IMG/VR virus record: IMGVR_UViG_3300030117_003378
Location: 1-64,000 of that record
Source: a virus
Direction: 5' to 3' (one strand)
Length of the DNA stretch: 64,000 nt
How positions within the stretch are numbered: position 1 is the first letter of the stretch; each line of letters begins with the position of its first letter. Positions 42,650 to 49,840 of this stretch are shown here, one piece after another. Made by a program: the position numbers and the translations under genes. The notes beneath the pieces are model-generated. The model was given only the letters and a program-made list of their open reading frames with translations, ran no database searches and was not told where the DNA came from.

Positions 42650-42759
42650 AGATTTGGAACGAAGCGTGTATTTGGTTCATGCGGACTAATGGATATTGCA
42701 GTAAGTGTGGTTGTGTTCACAAGAGCATGGACGAAGATTTGTGGAAGGTGGTTGAATGA
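42646..42759 (+). CDS. 37-residue Cys-rich microprotein
   Basis: Overlaps the upstream stop (ATGA) and the next start. Contains C-x-x-C-x-C (YCSKCGC) plus another Cys, a half zinc ribbon. Unknown function. Confidence 0.55.
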   Translation: MKIWNEACIWFMRTNGYCSKCGCVHKSMDEDLWKVVE

Positions 42760-42884
42760 GTTACCGGACAAAGTACAGACTGATTCAGCGATTCAAGGGG
42801 GCATTCCAATTCCTCATGTTCTGTCTTCACGCAACCCTTATACCGTTCCTTTTGGTGGGAGTATTGACGGGGGTGCTGAAGTGA
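42756..42884 (+). CDS. 42-residue membrane microprotein
   Basis: ATGA overlap with the previous gene; basic N-terminus then a long hydrophobic stretch (FLMFCLHATLIPFLLVGVLTGVL). One membrane helix, N-terminus inside. Confidence 0.55.
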   Translation: MSYRTKYRLIQRFKGAFQFLMFCLHATLIPFLLVGVLTGVLK

Positions 42885-43069
42885 TGGAAACCGTTCAATG
42901 TTGCCTCCGCCGAATCCCTCGGACTCACATTTTCTATGGTCGCTCGATTCAGACCGGAATTGACAAGTCGTGGTGCTTCGATTGCGCCGCCCCATGCGGT
43001 TATCAAAACGGTGACCATTGGGAAGAAGACGGTTATGCTGATGAAAATGCACGGTGGGTGATTGAATGA
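42884..43069 (+). CDS. 61-residue Cys-rich protein
   Basis: METVQCCLRRIPRTHIFYGR... with CFDCAAPC; start overlaps the previous stop (TGATG), stop overlaps the next start (ATGA). Metal binding is likely. Confidence 0.6.
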   Translation: METVQCCLRRIPRTHIFYGRSIQTGIDKSWCFDCAAPCGYQNGDHWEEDGYADENARWVIE

Positions 43070-43461
43070 CCCGACCACAATATCACAATCACCCCGATGG
43101 GTGGACTGCGGTTTTGACTCCGCATTTCATCGAAACGTGGCGCAAGCGGACCGAAGGTCGGACTTCACTTTCGATGATGGAGTGGGTGTCGAAGGTCGGA
43201 CGCAAGTTTGACCAAATCGGCGACGATGTGCCGAGCGGCGGAGAGATTCTCAATTCCGCATTCGGTGGCCCCGTTGTCGCCTTCGGATATTTCAACCGCA
43301 GATTCAACAAGAGGCGAGGCCGATGGGAATTGGAGATGATTGACGTTGCCCCACCAAACCGATTCAACACGAAGGGTCGCTCAAGTCATGGCAATTCTCA
43401 CGAAGACACCGTGTTCATGGACGTAAATGACAACGTTTATAGGGTAACAAAGGAGGAATAA
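43066..43461 (+). CDS. unrecognised 131-residue protein
   Basis: The product begins MTRPQYHNHPDGWTAVLTPHFIETWRKRTEGR, with conserved-looking His/Trp/Arg, and a beta-rich C-terminal half. The last codons (VYRVTKEE) are also the promoter motif of the next gene. No family is recognised. Confidence 0.65.
   Translation: MTRPQYHNHPDGWTAVLTPHFIETWRKRTEGRTSLSMMEWVSKVGRKFDQIGDDVPSGGEILNSAFGGPVVAFGYFNRRFNKRRGRWELEMIDVAPPNRFNTKGRSSHGNSHEDTVFMDVNDNVYRVTKEE
43434..43450 (+). promoter_or_regulatory. GTTTATAGGGTAACAA promoter
   Basis: TTTATA at 43436-43441, inside the end of the previous gene; AAAGGAGG and the ATG at 43465 follow. First full copy of the recurrent early motif. Confidence 0.65.
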
Positions 43462-43464
43462 ATT

Positions 43465-43968
43465 ATGACAAAGCACTTACAGACTGACGAGGGCTATGGG
43501 CGATACAACAAGATTGATATGACCCTCCACGTTTGTCGGACAGGAGCCAAGGAGCAATTCTACACCTTGTATCAAGAGGGTGTGTGTTGGAGCAAGTACG
43601 GCGCGACATACTACTGCAATTTCATTCAGAATCTCTCTCATAGCAGGGCCGATGCTGAAGAGAAGGCCCATGCCTATGCCGAGAAGCGCAACCTGCGCGA
43701 AATCTGCCACCACCTCGACATTGAGATTCACGATACACCACGACCAATCTATCTTCGACACGAAGCCTTTGGCGTCGAGATGAAGATGAATAAGAAGCGC
43801 ACCGTTTGGTTCGGCAATATCGGCTCGGAATTTTGGGACGAGTGGAGAGAAAACAAGGCCGAAATCAAGGCGGCGGGATATTGGGTAATGAAGGGTGACG
43901 GCGGTTCATGGCTACTCTTCAAGCGCATTGAGCAAGACGAGAGGCAATACGCCGACGAGGAGGAATGA
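43465..43968 (+). CDS. unrecognised 167-residue protein
   Basis: The N-terminal half has a beta-hairpin/zinc-less pattern (LHVCRTGAKEQFYTLYQEG), and a helix of Ala/Glu/Arg follows (SRADAEEKAHAYAEKRNLREICHHL). AAAGGAGG precedes the ATG. First gene of a small-gene operon; no family is recognised. Confidence 0.7.
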   Translation: MTKHLQTDEGYGRYNKIDMTLHVCRTGAKEQFYTLYQEGVCWSKYGATYYCNFIQNLSHSRADAEEKAHAYAEKRNLREICHHLDIEIHDTPRPIYLRHEAFGVEMKMNKKRTVWFGNIGSEFWDEWRENKAEIKAAGYWVMKGDGGSWLLFKRIEQDERQYADEEE

Positions 43969-43970
43969 AA

Positions 43971-44276
43971 ATGATTGACACAGAAAAGTACGAAGACATA
44001 ACACCTGAGCGGTGGACAGTAGATGAGGAAGACCCATACCGTGTGGTAGATGTACAGGACTGCACCATAGCAAGGACTGACTTTATCGACATCGAGGAAG
44101 AAAGAGAGTGGCAGTTAGCCAACGCACAACTGATAGCAGACGCCCCACTACTACTCGCAGAAGTCCAGCGGTTGCGCGAGATAGAGCGTGAGTGGAAGCA
44201 GATGTGGTCTAAGTTAGAGGACTACCCTGAAATTTGTGTTGAATTAATCTACTTTATGGAGGGGATGATTGAATGA
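43971..44276 (+). CDS. acidic helical protein
   Basis: 101 residues; acidic N-terminal half, then a helix (WQLANAQLIADAPLLLAEVQRLREIEREWKQMW) of the type found in phage early 'Ead/Ea22' proteins. ATG at 43971 is seven bases after GAGGAGG; the ATG at 43965 is too close. Confidence 0.65.
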   Translation: MIDTEKYEDITPERWTVDEEDPYRVVDVQDCTIARTDFIDIEEEREWQLANAQLIADAPLLLAEVQRLREIEREWKQMWSKLEDYPEICVELIYFMEGMIE

Positions 44277-44431
44277 AGAATTGTTACCATTGTCACGGAG
44301 AAATGAAGGCAGAATCTATACTATACAATTTGAAGCGACTGATTCGTGAGCAAAATGCGGTGAATGGCGACTACGACGATTTGTATTTCGGCATCAAGGA
44401 TTTGATTCAGGCAATCGAGGAGAGGATTTGA
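44273..44431 (+). CDS. 52-residue protein with half zinc ribbon
   Basis: MKNCYHCHGE then a helical, charged body. ATGA overlap with the upstream gene and TGATG with the next. Metal binding by C-x-x-C is possible through dimers. Confidence 0.58.
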   Translation: MKNCYHCHGEMKAESILYNLKRLIREQNAVNGDYDDLYFGIKDLIQAIEERI

Positions 44432-44505
44432 TGGATTGTGAGATTTGCGGTCACCTTCTCGATGACGACGGAAAGTGCGGTTGTATGGAGGCACTTTGGG
44501 GCTGA
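44431..44505 (+). CDS. 24-residue zinc-finger microprotein
   Basis: CEIC and CGC pairs 12 residues apart make up most of the chain; coupled by TGATG. Among the smallest plausible metal-binding proteins in the window. Confidence 0.45.
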   Translation: MDCEICGHLLDDDGKCGCMEALWG

Positions 44506-44529
44506 TTTCACGGTTCCCGTTCTCCCGTG

Positions 44530-44584
44530 CGTCGACGGCCCTTCGCGGGCGACAGCGACCACGGGGGCGGGACCACATTTTTTT
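44530..44584 (+). terminator. GC-rich hairpin region and T-run
   Basis: CGGCCCTTCGCGGGCG can fold into a short stem and is followed at 44578-44584 by seven T, closing the operon that starts at 43465. Confidence 0.5.
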
Positions 44585-44604
44585 CGGCCATCTGTGAACA
44601 ATAA

Positions 44605-44635
44605 GGTTTATAGGGTAACCGGATATATGTTACCC
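44605..44635 (+). promoter_or_regulatory. promoter copy with inverted-repeat operator
   Basis: GGTTTATAGGGTAAC is followed nine bases later by GTTACCC, so GGGTAAC (44613-44619) and GTTACCC (44629-44635) form a perfect inverted repeat just downstream of the TATA box. It lies 50 bases before a second TATA box. Confidence 0.6.
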
Positions 44636-44656
44636 ACTAATTTTAGGGCGCGGATA

Positions 44657-44664
44657 GGTTTATA
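44657..44664 (+). promoter_or_regulatory. TATA box GTTTATAG
   Basis: Second promoter 39 bases before the gene at 44703, followed by TCTAACAATG and the ribosome site AGGAGAGG. Confidence 0.6.
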
Positions 44665-44702
44665 GTCTAACAATGTAAGGGATATTTACAGGAGAGGAAA
44701 GC

Positions 44703-44822
44703 ATGGTTGAAAGATGTTGGTTTGATTCGCAGGGATTTGGGACTTGGGCTTGTCGCGTATGTGGGCGTCAAGTCATTCAAGACCCGATGGGTTACACTTA
44801 CTCATGTGAGGTGGGAGAATGA
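44703..44822 (+). CDS. 39-residue zinc-ribbon microprotein
   Basis: CW...CRVCG...C gives three or four Cys ligands. AGGAGAGG precedes the ATG. The stop overlaps the next start region. Confidence 0.6.
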   Translation: MVERCWFDSQGFGTWACRVCGRQVIQDPMGYTYSCEVGE

Positions 44823-44977
44823 GAATGAAGAAGATACAAAACGCACTTTACGACATTCACGAATACGCAGACATTCTGCTCAAGAATAACAAGAGTCACA
44901 TTGCCGTTAATGAATTGGCTGAATTGATTTTGGAGAGAGTCGATTTCATTCGTTTGCACTTAGGGATTGATGAATAA
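44819..44977 (+). CDS. 52-residue helical protein
   Basis: Two in-frame starts (44819, 44825) follow GAGGTGGGAG. Amphipathic helices (IQNALYDIHEYADILLKN; LAELILERVDFIRLHLG). No family. Confidence 0.58.
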   Translation: MRMKKIQNALYDIHEYADILLKNNKSHIAVNELAELILERVDFIRLHLGIDE

Positions 44978-44994
44978 CCTTTATAGGGTAACAA
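44978..44994 (+). promoter_or_regulatory. CTTTATAGGGTAACAAG promoter
   Basis: TTTATA at 44980-44985; drives the ArdC gene at 45024 via a short leader carrying GAGGAGAGG. Confidence 0.65.
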
Positions 44995-45023
44995 GAATAG
45001 GATAATTTAGAGGAGAGGAAAAC

Positions 45024-45986
45024 ATGGCAAAGACAGGAAGAGCAGAAGCCGCGCTGAAGCGCGACCAAATGAGAAACATGGTGGTTGAAACCATCATCAA
45101 GCAAATGGAGAGTGGAAGCACCGATTGGTTGCGACCGTGGACAAAGTCGGGTGGTTCAGAATTGCCCGTCAGCAACGTCGGTCGCTCATACCGAGGCATC
45201 AATGTATGGTGGCTTTGGGCCAACGCATCTCAAAACGGATGGGGCAACGAATGGGGGACTTTCGCTTCATGGAAGAAGGCCGGAGAAGCACACGCTAACT
45301 CAATCGGAAGTGACGAGTATTTCGGTGTTCAGAAGGGCATGAAGTCTACACCGGTTTTCTTCTACAAGATGCTCAAGATTAAGGACAAGGACAACGAAGA
45401 CGAGGAGAAGATGATTCCCCTGCTCAAGTGGTTCTATGTGTTCAACCGAGCGCAGACCAACCTGCCGGACAAGGTATATGTTGATGACGAAACTCACGAA
45501 GTCAGCGAGGAGGCCGCAGAATTGGAGGCGTTGGCACTGTACGACAAGCACAATGTGGATTTGCGGTACGGTGGAGGTCGAGCATTCTATCGGGTGTCGA
45601 CAGACCACATTCAAATGCCGAATCGAGAGCATTTCCGTGACTCGACAGGGTTCACGGCAACACTACTACACGAATTGACTCATTGGACAGGTCACCCGTC
45701 ACGACTCAATCGGAAGTTGGAAAACTCATTCGGAGGCAACGAGTACGCCTTTGAGGAATTGATTGCAGAGATGGGTGCGGCAATGGTTTGCGCCGAGGTC
45801 GGCGTGGACAATGACCACCTGATGATTGACAACCACGCGGCATACGTCACATCGTGGCTCAAGGGACTCAAGACGGACGGTGGCGCACAAGCCCTATGGC
45901 GAGCCGCCGCCCATGCACAGAAGGCCGCAGATTGGATTCTCGGCACAGGCTACGACGGAAAGGAGGACGAGAAGAATGAATCATAA
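45024..45986 (+). CDS. ArdC-like antirestriction protein
   Basis: 320 residues: N-terminal ArdC ssDNA-binding domain (DWLRPW near 32, then GRSYRGINVWWLW, WGTFASWKKAG, VFFYKM) and C-terminal zinc metallopeptidase-like domain with HELTHWTGHPSRL (HExxH near residue 218) and a downstream FEELIAEMGAAMVCAE glutamate. ArdC of plasmid pSa protects incoming ssDNA from restriction; many phages carry homologues. It heads its own operon with the recurrent promoter. Confidence 0.88.
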   Translation: MAKTGRAEAALKRDQMRNMVVETIIKQMESGSTDWLRPWTKSGGSELPVSNVGRSYRGINVWWLWANASQNGWGNEWGTFASWKKAGEAHANSIGSDEYFGVQKGMKSTPVFFYKMLKIKDKDNEDEEKMIPLLKWFYVFNRAQTNLPDKVYVDDETHEVSEEAAELEALALYDKHNVDLRYGGGRAFYRVSTDHIQMPNREHFRDSTGFTATLLHELTHWTGHPSRLNRKLENSFGGNEYAFEELIAEMGAAMVCAEVGVDNDHLMIDNHAAYVTSWLKGLKTDGGAQALWRAAAHAQKAADWILGTGYDGKEDEKNES

Positions 45987-46053
45987 TTGTTGGTCTTGTA
46001 ATCAAGACATTGTATGCGAGTGCGAAGTCGGTAAGGAGGGACAAGAAGAATGA
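45976..46053 (+). CDS. 25-residue Cys-rich microprotein
   Basis: CWSC and CEC pairs within 25 residues; overlaps the ArdC end by 11 bases and the next start (ATGA). Short but patterned like the other metal-binding microproteins. Confidence 0.4.
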   Translation: MNHNCWSCNQDIVCECEVGKEGQEE

Positions 46054-46250
46054 CGAGTGGGACGATGGATTTGACACCGACGCCGCGAGCAGTAGCGATT
46101 ATATGCCTTGAGATTCTCAAGAATGCCCACAAGATTGATACACCGCACGACATTCAGTGGGCCGAAGAGCAGATTCTCAAGATGATTATTGAGGATTGGC
46201 CGGATGACAAGTATTCAAAGGCAAAGCGCGAGCAATGGGGGGAATTGTAA
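46050..46250 (+). CDS. unrecognised 66-residue protein
   Basis: Helical (PRAVAIICLEILKNAHKIDTPHDIQWAEEQILKMIIEDW). AGGAGGGA upstream; an ATG at 46065 is an alternative start. No family. Confidence 0.58.
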   Translation: MTSGTMDLTPTPRAVAIICLEILKNAHKIDTPHDIQWAEEQILKMIIEDWPDDKYSKAKREQWGEL

Positions 46251-46460
46251 ATGAATGAAACAGACAGAGAAGTAATAGAAGAGATGTTGGACAGTATAGC
46301 ACATCTCGCAATCATGCAATACGGCACGTTTGCGAGAAACATGGTTGATAAACTACAAATACACATAAACGACCACGTTCATGCCGGAGATTGGATGGAT
46401 GGATTCGTGACCGGCCTTGAATGGGTGCTTGAAGAATTAGACGGCGTGAGGGTGGTCTGA
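46251..46460 (+). CDS. unrecognised 69-residue acidic protein
   Basis: Helical with many Asp/Glu/His (EEMLDSIAHLAIMQYG; HINDHVHAGDWMDGFVTGLEWVLEEL). GGGGGAATTGTA precedes the ATG, directly after the previous stop. Confidence 0.6.
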   Translation: MNETDREVIEEMLDSIAHLAIMQYGTFARNMVDKLQIHINDHVHAGDWMDGFVTGLEWVLEELDGVRVV

Positions 46461-46607
46461 ATGCCGCGCAAGGGTCAAAGAGCAGGTAACCGATGGCGTT
46501 GGAATCAGCGTCGCTCAGTGCGCGAATTGAAGGCATTGCGAATCCCGCACAAGCCACCACGAATGGGTGCGGCACATACCTTTATAGGGTCACAAGAGGA
46601 GGAGTAA
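46461..46607 (+). CDS. 48-residue strongly basic protein
   Basis: Arg/Lys-rich (MPRKGQRAGNRWRWNQRRSVRELKALRIPHKPPRMG), likely nucleic-acid binding. Its last codons contain the promoter of the next gene. Confidence 0.5.
   Translation: MPRKGQRAGNRWRWNQRRSVRELKALRIPHKPPRMGAAHTFIGSQEEE
46579..46595 (+). promoter_or_regulatory. CCTTTATAGGGTCACAA promoter
   Basis: TTTATA at 46581-46586; one-base variant (GGGTCAC) of the recurrent motif, 24 bases before the ATG at 46610, with GAGGAGGAG between. Confidence 0.6.
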
Positions 46608-46609
46608 TT

Positions 46610-46828
46610 ATGACAGAAGAGAAGCCCTGCGAATACTGCGACGACGGTGACGATTTGGATATGGAATGGGCAACCGAATATCAATGTATCGACCTATCCG
46701 ACGCCATGTTTGAAATCGAAGATGGCTCAATCGTAATCAGCGTCAATGAAACGATTGACTGCGAGGAATGCGGAAGGTCTAAGACCTTAACCGGCTACGC
46801 AAAGATACACACATGGGAGGTCGAGTGA
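46610..46828 (+). CDS. zinc-ribbon protein
   Basis: 72 residues; CEYC at 9-12 and CEEC about 36 residues later, with an acidic loop. GAGGAGGAG upstream. Resembles the shape of small RNA-polymerase or transcription zinc ribbons, but no family can be named. Confidence 0.68.
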   Translation: MTEEKPCEYCDDGDDLDMEWATEYQCIDLSDAMFEIEDGSIVISVNETIDCEECGRSKTLTGYAKIHTWEVE

Positions 46829-46945
46829 ATGGCGTGTTATGTTTTCTCAAGCGGCGATAGATATGGCGGCACAGTATATCACGACACATTAACTGATATG
46901 TTCTTCATGCTCAATGACGATGGCGAAGAAGTGAGGTTGTTCTAA
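46829..46945 (+). CDS. 38-residue microprotein
   Basis: MACYVFSSGDRYGGTVYHDT...; TGAATGG junction with the previous gene and TAATGG with the next. No function recognised. Confidence 0.5.
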   Translation: MACYVFSSGDRYGGTVYHDTLTDMFFMLNDDGEEVRLF

Positions 46946-47100
46946 TGGCATATCTTGGTGGATGCGACGAATTCTATTGTGAAGGGTGCGAGCAAGACAT
47001 ACCCGCAGATGAATTCGGTTACCATGAGTTGTGTCGTGAATGTATGCAAGCGGCCAAGGAACAAGCAGACTATCGAGCATGGGTCGTGCGTGGTGGATAA
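46945..47100 (+). CDS. 51-residue zinc-ribbon microprotein
   Basis: Cys at GCDEFYCEGCEQD and LCREC gives two pairs about 22 residues apart. Start overlaps the previous stop by one base. Confidence 0.62.
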   Translation: MAYLGGCDEFYCEGCEQDIPADEFGYHELCRECMQAAKEQADYRAWVVRGG

Positions 47101-47117
47101 GGTTTATAGGGTAACAA
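47101..47117 (+). promoter_or_regulatory. GGTTTATAGGGTAACAA promoter
   Basis: TTTATA at 47103-47108, directly after the previous stop; followed by AGGAGGAATAG and the ATG at 47147. Confidence 0.7.
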
Positions 47118-47146
47118 GGATAGGGAAAATTACAGGAGGAATAGAA

Positions 47147-48322
47147 ATGACTACTACACAGCAAACAAGGAAGCCGTTGCCAAAGCGCAACACAGGAGAA
47201 ATTAGAGGGTTCGGTAAGCAGGTAAAGACTGAAGGTCGCGTCCGGTGGATGAGCCACAACAACCACGCCGCGAATCTGTTCAATTGGTATGATGCCGAGC
47301 ATCGACTGACAAGAGCAGAAACGAGTGACTACTTCAACGCTTACAATTTGAGTTGCTCGGTGCCACGACTCGTAACAATCGACTATGAGATGGAAGATTA
47401 TGAGGTAACCACAGGGACCGGCGATAACGTAGCCAATGTAACAAGGCAACGACCGGTAAAGGATGATGAGGGTTGGCCTATCGTCAAGAGTATTTCACTC
47501 ATCAGTCCGACGGAGTGGTTCTCAACACTAATGAAGATGCACCGAGTGATTGGTAAGAGCCGTAAGGTAGAGGTCAAGGACGAAGAGGGTAACACCGTAA
47601 TGTTGACCACTCACACCGGCAAGCAAGTACCAAAGACCACATACGAGTATTACAACGAATACAAGCCTGTGACTATTCACGAAATTGTCGGGATTGGTCG
47701 AAACGGCGGTGTGCAGAGAATTTTAGACGACTTGAGTGTTATGGTAACGGGTCGTCAGGGTTACCCATTCGTGAATTACATCACGACGGGACGACGAGGC
47801 TCCGCCAATTGTGGGGCGTATGGGGCAAGGACACCGTGGACACAGATTCAGGGTGGCGACTTCAACCGTAACTACCAATACAATGTTCACTACTACAAGC
47901 GCAACAATCAGCGACAGGTCACAGGCGAATTGGACGAGGAATTCATGCGTGTCTACGGTGAGTGGAAGGCGTTATTCGCTGACCTAACTGCACTGAAGAC
48001 GGTGGCCGACACCAAGCAAATCAACGAAACGGTCGAGAATGCAAGAAAGAGTGTCGCAAAGTTAGAGGGTGACTTGACAAAGATTCAGGAGAAGTGGACC
48101 GAAGAATACATGATGCAATTCGCTCGCAACGAGAGGGATAAGCAACTCAAGCAAGTAGAGCAGAATCTCAAGTACCGCAAGGAAAATTTAGAGCGTTACG
48201 AGAAGAGGCAAGCACATCTAAAGACACAGGACACGACATCAGTGACCGCCTTCCAAAAGAAGCACTTCGGGAAGGTCTTCAAGAAGGCAAACGTGGAGGG
48301 GTTGGGAGATGCCGATAATTGA
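47147..48322 (+). CDS. unrecognised 391-residue protein with C-terminal coiled coil
   Basis: Largest protein of the small-gene block. The N-terminal 260 residues are globular and basic (GRVRWMSHNNHAANLFNWYD; EIVGIGRNGGVQRILDDLSVMVTGRQGYPFVNYITTGRRG); about residues 285-370 form a coiled coil (VADTKQINETVENARKSVAKLEGDLTKIQEKW...). AGGAGGAAT precedes the ATG, and the recurrent promoter sits 38 bases upstream. No family; the abundance of Tyr, Asn and Arg suggests nucleic-acid or host-protein binding. Confidence 0.75.
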   Translation: MTTTQQTRKPLPKRNTGEIRGFGKQVKTEGRVRWMSHNNHAANLFNWYDAEHRLTRAETSDYFNAYNLSCSVPRLVTIDYEMEDYEVTTGTGDNVANVTRQRPVKDDEGWPIVKSISLISPTEWFSTLMKMHRVIGKSRKVEVKDEEGNTVMLTTHTGKQVPKTTYEYYNEYKPVTIHEIVGIGRNGGVQRILDDLSVMVTGRQGYPFVNYITTGRRGSANCGAYGARTPWTQIQGGDFNRNYQYNVHYYKRNNQRQVTGELDEEFMRVYGEWKALFADLTALKTVADTKQINETVENARKSVAKLEGDLTKIQEKWTEEYMMQFARNERDKQLKQVEQNLKYRKENLERYEKRQAHLKTQDTTSVTAFQKKHFGKVFKKANVEGLGDADN

Positions 48323-48485
48323 GGGCGTATTGAGAGAATGGGCATTGGAGGAGATGGCCGCCGAAAAGGCGACCCTCCTCCGGCTCGTCTCCGCCATCAT
48401 TGACGGACAAGTAACGGTCATATCAGACACGCCGCACAACGAAGACCACAACGAAATGACATTGGTTTACCGGAGGGACAATTGA
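48309..48485 (+). CDS. 58-residue helical protein
   Basis: Leu/Ala-rich helix (VLREWALEEMAAEKATLLRLVSAII) then a beta hairpin. GGAGGGGTTGGGAG precedes; overlaps the previous gene by 14 bases. Confidence 0.58.
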   Translation: MPIIEGVLREWALEEMAAEKATLLRLVSAIIDGQVTVISDTPHNEDHNEMTLVYRRDN

Positions 48486-48646
48486 TGCTCTGTTCAAACT
48501 GTGATATGTCATTCTTGTCGAAGGAGTGGTCGGTGCTGAGTATCAAGCGCAAGCCACAGTACGAGAAGGGAAGTGAAATCACACTTGCTTGCCCTAGTTG
48601 CGGGGCCATGTGGTCAGTGACAGGATATGCGGAGTGGACACTATGA
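48485..48646 (+). CDS. 53-residue zinc-ribbon microprotein
   Basis: CSNC and CPSCG about 32 residues apart with a beta-strand end (MWSVTGYAEWTL), the classic zinc-ribbon layout. TGATG and ATGA couplings on both sides. Confidence 0.65.
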   Translation: MLCSNCDMSFLSKEWSVLSIKRKPQYEKGSEITLACPSCGAMWSVTGYAEWTL

Positions 48647-48816
48647 CGCATCCGTATTGTCGCATTTGTGGTGAGTACAGTCTCACCGAATTTAGCACCG
48701 ACTTCACATTTAGTGAAATCAAGTTCGGGGAACATTTTACTCACTACGTCAAGGTATGTAACTCTTGCATCAAGGAAGCGGTAAAGCAACGATTGGAGAT
48801 TCTTGGGAGAATCTAA
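48643..48816 (+). CDS. 57-residue zinc-binding protein
   Basis: CRICG near the N-terminus and CNSC near residue 41 followed by a helix (IKEAVKQRLEILGRI), a treble-clef-like arrangement. ATGA overlap with the previous gene. Confidence 0.62.
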   Translation: MTHPYCRICGEYSLTEFSTDFTFSEIKFGEHFTHYVKVCNSCIKEAVKQRLEILGRI

Positions 48817-48817
48817 A

Positions 48818-48834
48818 GGTTTATAGGGTAACAA
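48818..48834 (+). promoter_or_regulatory. GGTTTATAGGGTAACAA promoter
   Basis: TTTATA at 48820-48825, two bases after the previous stop; AGGAGAG leader before the gene at 48864. Confidence 0.7.
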
Positions 48835-48863
48835 GACTACGATAATTTACAGGAGAGATGAAA

Positions 48864-49061
48864 ATGAGTTACAGAAACATGACAAGATTGGCTTGTTTTA
48901 TAGCAGACCGATATGTAGCAGAATATGACCGAGAGATGATTGGGGAATTGGTTCTCAAGTTCGGCGGAGAAGCCGTCGAGGACTTCTACGAAATATATGG
49001 CCGAATATACGGTGCAGATGTTCACCAAATCCTGAATTGGATTTACGAAATGGAGGATTGA
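48864..49061 (+). CDS. unrecognised 65-residue helical protein
   Basis: MSYRNMTRLACFIADRYVAEYDREMIGELVLKFGG...; the ATG at 48864 is better spaced from AGGAGAG than that at 48858. Acidic C-terminus. No family. Confidence 0.6.
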   Translation: MSYRNMTRLACFIADRYVAEYDREMIGELVLKFGGEAVEDFYEIYGRIYGADVHQILNWIYEMED

Positions 49062-49063
49062 AA

Positions 49064-49393
49064 ATGGCAGTACCATACGATTTAGGACAATTGTCGGTGG
49101 CCGACATTCAGCGAAAGGTCGGCGGGTTTAACAAGGAATACAAGGTGGTTACACCTAATCTTGGCAACCGATTTACCGTGCAATGCGGAAAGGGCAAGAG
49201 TGCTATTTTCTATGTGTGGCATTACTACGAGGAAGAAAACAAGATTTACCCCGAATATCAATTCGATACGAAGCACGAAGCCCGTGACTACATCTTTGAG
49301 AAGTGGGCGGAAGTACGACGCAAGGTCTACGAAGAGCATTGTGACTATTGGTACTTTGATGACGAGGTTTATGACCCTGAAGGGGAGGAATGA
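49064..49393 (+). CDS. unrecognised 109-residue protein
   Basis: Beta-rich N-terminus (YKVVTPNLGNRFTVQCGKGKSAIFYVWHYYEEENKIYPEYQF), helix, acidic Tyr-rich end. Close spacing to neighbours; ATGGAGGATTGAAA before the ATG. Confidence 0.65.
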   Translation: MAVPYDLGQLSVADIQRKVGGFNKEYKVVTPNLGNRFTVQCGKGKSAIFYVWHYYEEENKIYPEYQFDTKHEARDYIFEKWAEVRRKVYEEHCDYWYFDDEVYDPEGEE

Positions 49394-49395
49394 AT

Positions 49396-49554
49396 ATGAG
49401 GACGATGACAATAATTGATAGCGAGTTTGAAGATATGTTGGGTTACATCGAGTTTTTGGAAGACAAGTTTGGTAACCATTGGGAAGAGTTTGTACAAGCC
49501 GGACTATCGGTGCGGGAAGCATCTGACGAAGAAGCAAAGCATTGGGAGGAATGA
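49396..49554 (+). CDS. 52-residue acidic protein
   Basis: Glu/Asp-rich helices (SEFEDMLGYIEFLEDKFGNHWEEFVQAGLSVREASDEEA). GGGGAGGAATGAAT before the ATG. Possibly a DNA-mimic; no family. Confidence 0.55.
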   Translation: MRTMTIIDSEFEDMLGYIEFLEDKFGNHWEEFVQAGLSVREASDEEAKHWEE

Positions 49555-49556
49555 AT

Positions 49557-49787
49557 ATGACAAAGGAAGGCACACATTATTTGGTTTTGAGCGTGAAGGA
49601 TTTGAGGGCGTTGCTTTCAATGGCGGAAAAGGGCGCAAGCCTAACCGAGTCGAAGATTGACACATGGACACCGGAAATGCACACTATCGTCATGCGGTTC
49701 AATGAAAACGCCAAGTACGAGGGACAATTGAATGCAATAACAGTGAATGATAAGACCATGAATGAAATACGCAGGGGCGATTTCTGA
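49557..49787 (+). CDS. unrecognised 76-residue protein
   Basis: MTKEGTHYLVLSVKDLRALLSMAEKGASLT... with a beta-alpha start and beta end. GGGAGGAATGAAT before the ATG. No family. Confidence 0.6.
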   Translation: MTKEGTHYLVLSVKDLRALLSMAEKGASLTESKIDTWTPEMHTIVMRFNENAKYEGQLNAITVNDKTMNEIRRGDF

Positions 49788-49794
49788 ATATAAA

Positions 49795-49811
49795 GGTTTA
49801 TAGTGTAACAA
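49795..49811 (+). promoter_or_regulatory. GGTTTATAGTGTAACAA promoter
   Basis: TTTATA at 49797-49802; GTGTAACAA variant; CGGAGGAATG leader before the gene at 49841. Confidence 0.65.
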
Positions 49812-49840
49812 GGGTAGCAAAATTTAGCGGAGGAATGAAA

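Noticed and set aside
42689-42883. N-terminal extension of the Cys-rich gene at 42884
   Set aside because: Two overlapping microgenes occupy this stretch, linked by ATGA and TGATG junctions.
46955-47146. N-terminal extension of the 391-residue protein
   Set aside because: The extension runs antiphase through a zinc-ribbon gene and through the promoter; the ATG at 47147 has AGGAGGAAT.
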